This document shows positions 1 to 6,395 of a DNA stretch of 20,478 nt, piece by piece. Numbering within the stretch: the first letter of the stretch is position 1; every line of letters begins with the position of its first letter. Below the pieces are notes generated by a model that did no database searches, was not told the origin of the DNA, and worked only from the letters and a program-made list of their open reading frames with translations. Source of the stretch: an uncultured Blautia sp. (GTDB taxonomy: Bacteria; Bacillota; Clostridia; Lachnospirales; Lachnospiraceae); contig UQMI01000057.1 in assembly GCA_900542045.1 (NCBI GenBank), forward strand, positions 1-20,478. The letters run 5' to 3'. Both the position numbers and the translations under genes were made by a program.

Positions 1-35
1 ACTCTCTATCTCCCCCCTCAAAAACAAAAACACAA

Positions 36-67
36 ATAAGCCGTCTGCGATGAAGCAGGCGGCTTAT
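36..67 (-). terminator. 13-bp stem hairpin, probable terminator
   Basis: Arms at 36-48 and 55-67 pair over 13 positions (one G-U pair) around a GATGAA loop. A T-rich tract follows on the minus strand (complement of 20-35), but the plus-strand flank is not T-rich. No minus-strand gene lies immediately to its right, so it may instead end a plus-strand gene left of the window, or act in both directions. Confidence 0.6.
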
Positions 68-79
68 CTCGTTCCTGTC

Positions 80-108
80 TTGATTTTTCCCACCCGGAAT
101 ATTATACT
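80..108 (+). promoter_or_regulatory. Sigma-A type promoter of nudC
   Basis: A -35 box TTGATT at 80-85 and a -10 box TATACT at 103-108 are separated by exactly 17 bp. The expected start is near 115, giving a leader of about 65 nt before the nudC start, which has a GGAGG ribosome binding site just upstream of 179. Confidence 0.7.
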
Positions 109-178
109 TGTATCAGTTTTGTGAACAGACGTAAGAGATCTGTTCTATTTTTACAATACATACCATACGGAGGAAATT

Positions 179-1015
179 ATGATACAGGATATTGCACCAC
201 ATATTTACCATAATGAATACACCCCACAGGATCCGGTTTCCGAAAGTTATATTCTCGCTTATCGGGAGGGAGAGATCTTAATGAAAAAAACAGACGGACA
301 GATGATGCTTCCCGTTTTCCAGGAACTGGAGGGCCGGAAAACCGATCTGTACGAAACTTATATTTATCTTTTTTCCATCGATAAAGACCGTTTCTATCTG
401 ATCCCGAACCTGAATACGGATCTTCTGCCGGATTACCAGTTTGAAACTATACGAACTCTGCGGGAAATTCGCCCCCGCTACCTGACTTTTGCAGGAATCA
501 CCGGCTATCAGCTTTACCAGTGGTATCAGAAGCGGAAATTCTGCGGTATCTGCGGAAGACCCATGGTATTGGGAAATACGGAACGGATGATGTACTGTCC
601 TCACTGCAAGAATTCGGAGTATCCGCCTCTCTCCCCTGCTGTGATCGTGGGCATCACCCACGGAGACAAACTGCTGCTGTCCAAATACGAAGGACGGGCC
701 CACAAACGTTATGCCCTTATTGCCGGTTATGCGGAAATCGGCGAGACCATTGAGGAAACGGTACACAGAGAAGTCATGGAAGAAGTAGGCCTGAAAGTAA
801 AAAACCTGCACTATTACAAAAGCCAGCCCTGGTCTTTTTCCGGCACTTTGCTGTTCGGTTTCTTCTGCGACCTGGATGGAACGGATTCCATCACGCTGGA
901 CAAACATGAACTGGCACTGGCCCAGTGGTTCCAGAGGGAAGAGATTCCGGACGAAGGGGAAGATATCAGCCTTACCAAAGAAATGATGATGGCCTTCAAA
1001 AACGGCCTTGTTTAA
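179..1015 (+). CDS. nudC: NAD(H) pyrophosphatase / mRNA decapping Nudix hydrolase
   Basis: Predicted to split NAD(H) into NMN(H) and AMP, and by family knowledge to remove NAD caps from RNA in the cytoplasm. The 278-residue protein shows the full NudC plan: an N-terminal domain to about residue 115, a zinc ribbon with C122, C125, C140 and C143, and a perfect Nudix box running G183, E189, R197-E198, E201-E202, G204. The NudC signature SQPWxF is seen at 215-220 (SQPWSF), which separates it from generic Nudix enzymes. Length is close to that of E. coli NudC. The ATG follows a GGAGGAAATT ribosome binding site and the gene has its own promoter at 80-108. It is monocistronic and convergent with the next gene. 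No residue looks missing. Confidence 0.93.
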   Translation: MIQDIAPHIYHNEYTPQDPVSESYILAYREGEILMKKTDGQMMLPVFQELEGRKTDLYETYIYLFSIDKDRFYLIPNLNTDLLPDYQFETIRTLREIRPRYLTFAGITGYQLYQWYQKRKFCGICGRPMVLGNTERMMYCPHCKNSEYPPLSPAVIVGITHGDKLLLSKYEGRAHKRYALIAGYAEIGETIEETVHREVMEEVGLKVKNLHYYKSQPWSFSGTLLFGFFCDLDGTDSITLDKHELALAQWFQREEIPDEGEDISLTKEMMMAFKNGLV

Positions 1016-1029
1016 CTTTACACAACGAC

Positions 1030-1076
1030 AAAAGCCACAGAATGCAGACACTTTAATCTGCTTTTCTGTGGCTTTT
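1030..1076. terminator. Bidirectional intrinsic terminator
   Basis: Perfect 13-bp arms at 1030-1042 and 1064-1076 enclose a second small stem (GCAGA/TCTGC). The outer stem ends in TTTT on both strands. It sits between the convergent nudC gene and the solute-binding lipoprotein gene and can end both transcripts. The minus-strand gene would carry a 3' leader of about 125 nt. Confidence 0.88.
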
Positions 1077-1202
1077 CTGCACATAACTCACGTTCCTTCT
1101 GATTGCTGCAGCCATCAGGAATACGTTCCTTCACGGTTTCTCCAGCGGACAAAGGATCTGCACCTGCTCATCCTGCTCTTTCATGAATCTTTGCCGGTAT
1201 CT

Positions 1203-3497
1203 TCATTCACTGAAATACAGGTTGGCTTTCTGCAGGATTGCCGAAACAGCTTCTTCCAGTGCGGCACTGCCGGTCACATAGTTGTTTCCCTGTTCCATGA
1301 CCAGTTCTTTGATGACCCGGGAATCCAGCTCCGCCTGTCCGGCTTTCTCCGCTGCCTGCCGGAACTGCTGCAGTTCTTCCTCTGTGGGCGGCTCCAGCTC
1401 CAGCACGGACATGCTGCCGTCTGCATTGAAGATGGACACGCCCCCTGTCAGTTCTCCGTTTTGTACGTTTTCTTCCATGGTTTCCAGCAGGCTGCGGTTA
1501 ATGGGAATACCGGAAGCCAGAGACGCCCCGCTTTCACTGCCCCAGAGGATCTTCAGAAAATCTTTTGCTTCCTGCTCCATCTGGGTTTTACTGCTGATGC
1601 CGGCCAGCAGATAGGGAACAAAGCTGTCTCCGTCCCCGAAGCTGCTCCACTGCATTCCTGTTCCCCTGCATACTGCCTGCATGGTCATATAATCCATCAC
1701 AGACCCCATCAGGCCACAGGACATCCTGGCGCTTCCGGAATAACAGCTGATACAATACTGGCTGATTGTACCGGTGATCGCCGACTGAGCTGAAGCATTC
1801 GAATAAAAATTCGCAGAATTTTCATCTGAACCGGCTGTTTCCTGGTCTGCATCGTAAATCTGCTTTGCCGCCTGCAGATAGATTTTCACCTGTTCCTCCG
1901 ACAGCTGCCCATTCTCCAGCCAGTCCCCGGATACGCCATGATACAGCTCCTCCAGAATGTTTTCCGCTGACATTTCCGTGAACAGCTTCTGTCCATCCTG
2001 GGTCTGTTCTGCAGTTTCTGCATAATTTCCCAGACTCTCCAGTCCGGCCGCAGCTTCTACACCTTCCTGCTCTCCCAGGACCACTGGAAGAAAGAACCAG
2101 GCCGGCAGTGCATACAGCGCTCCATCCGTTTCATAGGCTGCCCGGATATTTTCGAAAATACCGTCGGTCTCATGGATCTCGTCAGCTATATCACTGATAT
2201 CCATCAGCATTCCCTTTTCCATATAGCTTTCCACAGGAAAGCCGTCCAGGATCAGGATATCCGCCCCTGTTCCCGCCAGCTGACTGGTATTCTGGCTCCG
2301 GATGGCATCTTCTGCCGTCACGCCGTCTTCTCCGGAAAGGGCCACTTCCAGATTCACATATACATTTGGATTCTGTTTCCGATACTGAGACACAGCCTGA
2401 CGCAGCTCCCCGGAATCTTCCAGCGTGAAAATCTTCAGTTCTTTATCCGGCACGGTGGGAACGTCTGCAGAGTACGTATAGCGATACAGAACATTTTTCA
2501 CATTGCTCTCATCCAGCACCAGAGCCAGGTATTGCCCGTCTCTCTGCCAGACTCCGTGATAACTCAGATGCGGCGCGCTCAGAGAATTCAGTTCCCCGTT
2601 AATCAGCTGTTCTACGGTACTTCCTCCGCTCTGATAACTGTACAGACCCTGAACAGTCAGATAGATACTGCTTCCTTCTTCATCCCCTGTTCCTACTGCC
2701 ACCGTCTGATTCAATCCGCCGTTTATGTAGTCTTCCGCCGCCTGTTTTCCCAGAGAATTATTCAAAACTTCGTCTACTTCCACAGGCTGGCCTGTTTCTG
2801 TCTCGTATTTATGAAGGCCATCCTGCTCCAGAGTCAGCAAAATACCTGCCTGAATCTCAAAGAAATAGGAGCCGCCATTACCCACCAGGGTCTGAAGAAC
2901 CGCTCCCGTCTGTGGATCCAGCTCCATCACATTTCCCTGATAGTCCTGGACATAAATATGTCCGTTTTCTCCCAGACGTGCATACTGAATTCCCTCTGTG
3001 GCCATGGCAGCGGTGTTTTCTGACTGCTCCCCGCTTTCCTCCCCGGCATTTTCCTGTCCGTCGTCAGAAAGCCCGGGCCGGATTTCCTGTACCTTCCCGG
3101 CACTGTCCGCATAATACAGCACAGAAGACATGTTCTCATCGTAAGTGTTGACCAGAATCTCCCCTGTTCCGGAAATATCTGCTTCCATAATGTAATTCAG
3201 AGTCTCCGGTCCAATCTCCTGAGGCAAAGTCTCCTGCTCCCAGGTATCGCCGCCATCTGCCGAACGTTCCAGACAGCGTTCTCCTGTCTCTGTGCTCTCC
3301 CCCAGAAGCAACAGCTCTCCGCTATCCAGCTGCTCCATTCCCAGAACCCGATCGATCCCATCGGGAAGCTCCAGTTCTTCTTCCATAAAACGTCCCATGG
3401 CCTGCTGTTCCTGTTCTTCCTCCTGACCCTGTCCGCAGGCACAGAGCCCTGCAGCCATGGCAGTTATCAAAACCACGGCAATCCATTTTCGCATCAT
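1203..3497 (-). CDS. Orphan solute-binding lipoprotein with an Asp-box N-terminal region
   Basis: A 764-residue exported lipoprotein. The N-terminus has a charged start, a hydrophobic stretch and a lipobox ending at C21 (LCAC), so it should be lipid-anchored outside the cell. Residues about 40-340 are rich in short beta-strand-like repeats and contain an Asp-box/BNR motif SADGGDTW near 79-86, suggesting a propeller-like fold. From about 350 to 740 it resembles family 1 extracellular solute-binding proteins. It is much longer than usual for that family (about 400-550). The start at 3497 has AGGAGG eight bases upstream. No permease or ATPase gene lies next to it, so it may be a sensor or ligand-capture protein rather than a transporter part. 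The ligand is unknown. An extended -10-like TGTTAGAAT with TAGAAT at 3547-3552 may be its promoter (weak). Confident as a lipoprotein; the function is uncertain. Confidence 0.8.
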   Translation of the reverse strand: MMRKWIAVVLITAMAAGLCACGQGQEEEQEQQAMGRFMEEELELPDGIDRVLGMEQLDSGELLLLGESTETGERCLERSADGGDTWEQETLPQEIGPETLNYIMEADISGTGEILVNTYDENMSSVLYYADSAGKVQEIRPGLSDDGQENAGEESGEQSENTAAMATEGIQYARLGENGHIYVQDYQGNVMELDPQTGAVLQTLVGNGGSYFFEIQAGILLTLEQDGLHKYETETGQPVEVDEVLNNSLGKQAAEDYINGGLNQTVAVGTGDEEGSSIYLTVQGLYSYQSGGSTVEQLINGELNSLSAPHLSYHGVWQRDGQYLALVLDESNVKNVLYRYTYSADVPTVPDKELKIFTLEDSGELRQAVSQYRKQNPNVYVNLEVALSGEDGVTAEDAIRSQNTSQLAGTGADILILDGFPVESYMEKGMLMDISDIADEIHETDGIFENIRAAYETDGALYALPAWFFLPVVLGEQEGVEAAAGLESLGNYAETAEQTQDGQKLFTEMSAENILEELYHGVSGDWLENGQLSEEQVKIYLQAAKQIYDADQETAGSDENSANFYSNASAQSAITGTISQYCISCYSGSARMSCGLMGSVMDYMTMQAVCRGTGMQWSSFGDGDSFVPYLLAGISSKTQMEQEAKDFLKILWGSESGASLASGIPINRSLLETMEENVQNGELTGGVSIFNADGSMSVLELEPPTEEELQQFRQAAEKAGQAELDSRVIKELVMEQGNNYVTGSAALEEAVSAILQKANLYFSE

Positions 3498-3582
3498 TTT
3501 ATTTTCCTCCTGTCTTTATCTTTGAATGTCCACATTCCATGCTGCCATTCTAACAAAAGGGGCTTAATTTTCTCTGGAAGAT

Positions 3583-3613
3583 TTTCTCTAAATATTTTTG
3601 CTTTTTAGAGAAA
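3583..3613. repeat. Perfect 10-bp inverted repeat, AT-rich
   Basis: TTTCTCTAAA at 3583-3592 and TTTAGAGAAA at 3604-3613 are exact reverse complements around an 11-nt spacer. The repeat begins one base after the stop codon of the alkyltransferase-like gene and lies upstream of the lipoprotein gene. It lacks a T-run after the stem on the minus strand, so it is either a weak terminator or a protein-binding site for the downstream promoter. Confidence 0.5.
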
Positions 3614-3614
3614 T

Positions 3615-3926
3615 TCAGCATTCCCATTGATATGTTTTCAGATCCACATAACCGGGATCTTTCAGAGCAACTCCTTCCTGCTCCAGCAGAAAGCCCTGCT
3701 CCAGCCACCCCGGCACCAGACGTCCGGCATGATTCACCACCCTGTGGCAGGGATACTCCCCATAATACTGCGCCATACTCAATACTTTCCCCACCAGTCT
3801 GGAATTTTTCTCTCTTCCGATCAGTCTGGCTATCTGTCCATAGGTAGCCACCCGTCCCTCCGGAATTTCTTCTACTACCGACAGGATCTCATAGATCAAA
3901 TCCTCATCCAATATCGTTTTTCCCAT
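3615..3926 (-). CDS. Short O6-alkylguanine-DNA alkyltransferase-like protein
   Basis: A 103-residue protein made only of the DNA-binding/active-site domain of the MGMT/Ogt family; the usual N-terminal ribonuclease-like domain is absent. Visible features are the helix-turn-helix start (GRVATYGQIARLIG), the arginine-finger segment NSRLVGKVL, and the active-site motif PCHRVV at about 59-64. The acceptor cysteine is present, unlike typical alkyltransferase-like (ATL) proteins, which carry PWHRV. It could therefore either accept alkyl groups or act like ATL proteins by flagging lesions for excision repair. AGGAGG lies 11 bases upstream of the ATG. It has its own consensus promoter at 3992-4020 and is monocistronic. 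Confidence 0.85.
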   Translation of the reverse strand: MGKTILDEDLIYEILSVVEEIPEGRVATYGQIARLIGREKNSRLVGKVLSMAQYYGEYPCHRVVNHAGRLVPGWLEQGFLLEQEGVALKDPGYVDLKTYQWEC

Positions 3927-3991
3927 TTTTCCTGTGTCCTCCTCTGCTCTGCTATTTCCGGTCCGCTCCCGCCAAGGCTAAGCTGTCTATC

Positions 3992-4020
3992 ATTTTAGTA
4001 ATTCCTCTTTTTACTGTCAA
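3992..4020 (-). promoter_or_regulatory. Consensus promoter of the alkyltransferase-like gene
   Basis: Read on the minus strand, TTGACA (4020-4015) and TAAAAT (3997-3992) are separated by 17 bp. Transcription should start near 3985, leaving a leader of about 60 nt. The -35 box matches consensus at all six positions, which suggests strong constitutive expression unless repressed. Confidence 0.78.
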
Positions 4021-4050
4021 TATCACAGAGCTCTGTTCATCCGCTGTATA

Positions 4051-4075
4051 AAAACAAATCCTGCTCCACAGGATT
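4051..4075 (-). other. Terminator-like hairpin in the divergent control region
   Basis: Between the alkyltransferase-like gene and the YtrA-like operon lie 312 bp (3927-4238) without a convincing gene; they hold two promoters (3992-4020 and 4160-4188), an operator (4203-4224) and this hairpin. AATCCTG and CAGGATT pair around a 5-nt loop at 4057-4075, and TGTTTTT follows on the minus strand. No clear minus-strand gene ends here. A 29-codon frame (4112-4023) crosses it. Confidence 0.45.
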
Positions 4076-4159
4076 CTCCGCCTGCAGCGGGCTGCTTCCG
4101 GCAACATTTCATTCTGTTTTCCTGTCACAAAAAAAATACTGCAATCTTCAGAAAAACTC

Positions 4160-4188
4160 TTGACATTTCTCTCTATCCATATTACAGT
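4160..4188 (+). promoter_or_regulatory. Promoter of the GntR-ABC operon
   Basis: TTGACA at 4160-4165 and TACAGT at 4183-4188 are 17 bp apart. The expected start is near 4195, just before the palindromic operator at 4203-4224, so a bound repressor would block the initial transcribed region. Confidence 0.72.
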
Positions 4189-4202
4189 ATCCTTGTAAGT
4201 TA

Positions 4203-4224
4203 GTTAGTTACTCAAGTAGCTAAC
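4203..4224 (+). promoter_or_regulatory. Palindromic operator, probably for the YtrA-like repressor
   Basis: The 22-bp site is a palindrome at 18 of 22 positions, with outer arms GTTAG and CTAAC. It lies between the promoter and the ribosome binding site of the GntR-type gene, the usual place for autoregulation in YtrA-type operons. Assignment to this regulator is an inference from position. Confidence 0.6.
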
Positions 4225-4247
4225 CATCAAACAAAGGAGTGATGACC

Positions 4248-4631
4248 TTGCAGATTCATACAAATACAGAAAAGCCTATTTTCATCCAGATTGCAGAGCA
4301 GTTGGAGGATTCCATTTTCACAGGCGTATTTCCGGAGGAGACCAGGATTCCCTCCACCAATGAATTTGCCGCCCTGCTGAATATCAATCCTCATACGGTA
4401 CTCAAAGGGATGAACATGCTGGTAGACGAAGAAATCATCTATAAGAAACGAGGGGTGGGTATGTTTGTGAAAGAAGGAGCTGTGGCGAAGATCCGCCAGA
4501 AAAGGCAAAGCCAGTTCTATGAGCAGTACATTGCTTCGTTAATTGAAGAAGCATCCAAACTGCAGATGACCAAAGATGATATTATCGCACTGATAGAAAG
4601 GGGTTATGCAAATGAATGCAATACAGATTAA
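4248..4631 (+). CDS. GntR-family (YtrA-type) transcriptional repressor
   Basis: A 127-residue regulator with an N-terminal winged helix (from IFIQIAEQLED through RIPSTNEFA and NPHTVLKGMNML to GVGMFV) and only a short C-terminal helical tail, the hallmark of the YtrA subfamily rather than the larger ligand-binding GntR classes. The start is chosen as TTG at 4248 because AAAGGAG at 4233-4239 lies eight bases upstream. The GTG at 4239 overlaps that site and the ATG at 4242 is only two bases away. The 3' end overlaps the ABC ATPase gene by 20 nt, implying translational coupling. By family knowledge such repressors control their own ABC operon, often in response to cell-wall-active peptides. The inducer cannot be read from the sequence. 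Confidence 0.88.
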   Translation: MQIHTNTEKPIFIQIAEQLEDSIFTGVFPEETRIPSTNEFAALLNINPHTVLKGMNMLVDEEIIYKKRGVGMFVKEGAVAKIRQKRQSQFYEQYIASLIEEASKLQMTKDDIIALIERGYANECNTD

Positions 4632-5469
4632 CCATGTTACCAAACGGTACCGCAATGTTACCGCCCTGGATGACGTTTCTTTCTGCTTTGAATATGGAAA
4701 AATCTATGGATTTCTGGGCAGAAACGGCGCCGGCAAATCCACACTGATCAACATCATTGCCAACCGGATTTTTGCCGATGCAGGTGATGTGCGGATCGAC
4801 GGCCTTCCTGCCGTAGAAAATATGGCGGTTCACGAGAAACTGTTCTGCATGAGCGAAGCAGACCTGTATGATACCAGTCTGAGAGTGAAAGATCATTTCA
4901 AGTGGATTGGACGGTTTTATGACAGTTTCCGCACGGAAGAAGCTTTTCAGATCGCAGAAAAATTTCATCTGAATGTGGAGCAGCGTTTTAAGGCTCTGTC
5001 CAAAGGATATCAGTCCATCTTCAAACTCACGGTTGCCCTGGCACTCCATGTCCCTTATGTCATCTTTGACGAACCTGTTCTGGGGTTGGACGCCAATCAC
5101 CGGGAATTATTTTACGAGCTTCTGCTGAAAAGTTATGAAGAACAGGAACGGACCATTATCATTGCCACCCATTTGATCGAAGAAGTTTCCAACCTGATTG
5201 AAGAAGTGGTGCTCATTGATCAGGGAAAGATCCTGCTGCAGGAAAATGCAGACACCCTTCTTCAGAAAGGCTACTGTGTCTCCGGCTTTGCCAGAGACGT
5301 GGACGCCTACTGCGCCGGCAAAACCATCCTGGATACAGAAGAACTGGGCAGTCTGAAGCTGGCTTATATCCTGGGAGAGAAAACGCCTCTGCCGTCAGGC
5401 TCCAATCTGCAGTTTTCCTCCATGAACCTGCAGAAACTCTTCGTCAAACTCACTTCAGAAAGGGGATAA
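4612..5469 (+). CDS. ABC transporter ATP-binding protein (YtrB-like)
   Basis: A 285-residue nucleotide-binding subunit of an exporter or peptide-resistance type ABC system. Walker A is GRNGAGKS at 36-43, Walker B is YVIFDEP at 149-155 with the D-loop LGLD after it, and the switch histidine is H187 (ATH). The signature is LSKGYQ (129-134) rather than LSGGQ, and the Q-loop glutamine is not evident where CMSEADLYD stands. Lysine in the signature is common in YtrB-type ATPases. The ATG at 4612 is preferred to 4606 because AAAGGGG at 4597-4603 is eight bases upstream of it. It overlaps the repressor gene and is followed after five bases by the permease gene, so the three form one operon. Confidence 0.9.
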   Translation: MNAIQINHVTKRYRNVTALDDVSFCFEYGKIYGFLGRNGAGKSTLINIIANRIFADAGDVRIDGLPAVENMAVHEKLFCMSEADLYDTSLRVKDHFKWIGRFYDSFRTEEAFQIAEKFHLNVEQRFKALSKGYQSIFKLTVALALHVPYVIFDEPVLGLDANHRELFYELLLKSYEEQERTIIIATHLIEEVSNLIEEVVLIDQGKILLQENADTLLQKGYCVSGFARDVDAYCAGKTILDTEELGSLKLAYILGEKTPLPSGSNLQFSSMNLQKLFVKLTSERG

Positions 5470-5474
5470 CTGCC

Positions 5475-6197
5475 ATGAAAAAACTTACCGCTGCCATTCA
5501 ATATGAATGTTTCACATCCTTCCGGTATATCTGGATCTTTTATCTGGTTCAATATCTGATCGTTGCCCTGATCTGTCTGATCGTTGCTGTGGGCACCGGA
5601 AGTTTTGAAAATATAGGCACCAACTGTCTGGAACTGAATACCTTTATTTATGTCGGCATTCTGGGAGCTCTGGGATTCAAAGAAGATTTTAAGATGCTGA
5701 TTCAAAATGGATTTACACGCAGATATATTTTCCTGGCAACTCTTTCCCTGTTTGTCTTTATCACCGGAATCATGTCTCTGGTGGATACGATCGTGGGAAA
5801 TGTACTGCATTTCATTTTCCCCGGCTATTCGACTCTTTTTGGGTCTCTGTATGGCTACGGTCATTTTCTCGCCAACTGGCTTTGGCTGCTCCTGCTGTAC
5901 ATGATTGTTTGCAGCCTCTTTTATCTGTGCATCCTGGCCATCAGCCGTCTGGGAAAAACCGGCTCCATCTGTCTTGGCCTTGTACTGGGCGGAGGGATCC
6001 TGGCCGCTGCAGCTCTGATCCGGTTCGGCCTTTCTGACCATATGGTCACTGCCCTGAACTGTGCTCTGCTGAAAGCCATGGGATTTATGAACGGCGGGAA
6101 CATTGTCTTTTTCCCTCCTCTTCTGACCTTTCTGGTCCTCACCTGCCTGCTCTGCGCCGGCTCCTACCTGATCATCCGCCGGGCAGAGCTGAATTAA
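5475..6197 (+). CDS. ABC transporter permease of the GntR-ABC operon
   Basis: A 240-residue integral membrane protein with about six hydrophobic segments (near residues 18-40, 50-65, 85-110, 125-160, 165-188 and 212-235) and a Lys/Arg-rich end. No catalytic or substrate motif is visible. It lies five bases after the ATPase gene and uses AGGGG at 5461-5465 as ribosome binding site. Together with the ATPase it should form a complete exporter-like half-transporter pair, with no solute-binding protein encoded nearby. The role, perhaps bacitracin- or lantibiotic-type stress response, is inferred from the gene order only. The operon ends at the terminator 6255-6303. Confidence 0.85.
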   Translation: MKKLTAAIQYECFTSFRYIWIFYLVQYLIVALICLIVAVGTGSFENIGTNCLELNTFIYVGILGALGFKEDFKMLIQNGFTRRYIFLATLSLFVFITGIMSLVDTIVGNVLHFIFPGYSTLFGSLYGYGHFLANWLWLLLLYMIVCSLFYLCILAISRLGKTGSICLGLVLGGGILAAAALIRFGLSDHMVTALNCALLKAMGFMNGGNIVFFPPLLTFLVLTCLLCAGSYLIIRRAELN

Positions 6198-6254
6198 TCA
6201 GGGGATCGGAGCCGGCCGCTTTTGCCATCTGTACGGCAAACGGATGCCATTGAC

Positions 6255-6303
6255 AAAAACAGGGATAAATGTAATCCTTACGATCACATCTATCCCTGTT
6301 TTT
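6255..6303. terminator. Bidirectional terminator between permease and malQ
   Basis: Perfect 13-bp arms AAAAACAGGGATA (6255-6267) and TATCCCTGTTTTT (6291-6303) surround a 23-nt loop. The T-runs fall on both strands, serving the plus-strand permease and the minus-strand malQ gene, which ends about 90 bases to the right. Confidence 0.88.
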
Positions 6304-6395
6304 CTATATTTCCATGTCTGGATATCTGCAGTTTCGGCTGCCTCTTCCGGCTATCCCGCCAAAGCACATGGCACCCTGTCACAGATGAAGCTTCT

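Noticed and set aside
278..1084. 268-codon minus-strand frame opposite nudC
   Set aside because: Shadow of nudC, whose Nudix box and zinc ribbon are complete.
1132..1202. In-frame continuation of 23 codons after the TGA of the 764-residue lipoprotein
   Set aside because: Too short to differ from chance, and no ribosome site precedes the internal ATG. It is less convincing than the 56-codon case at 18676-18846.
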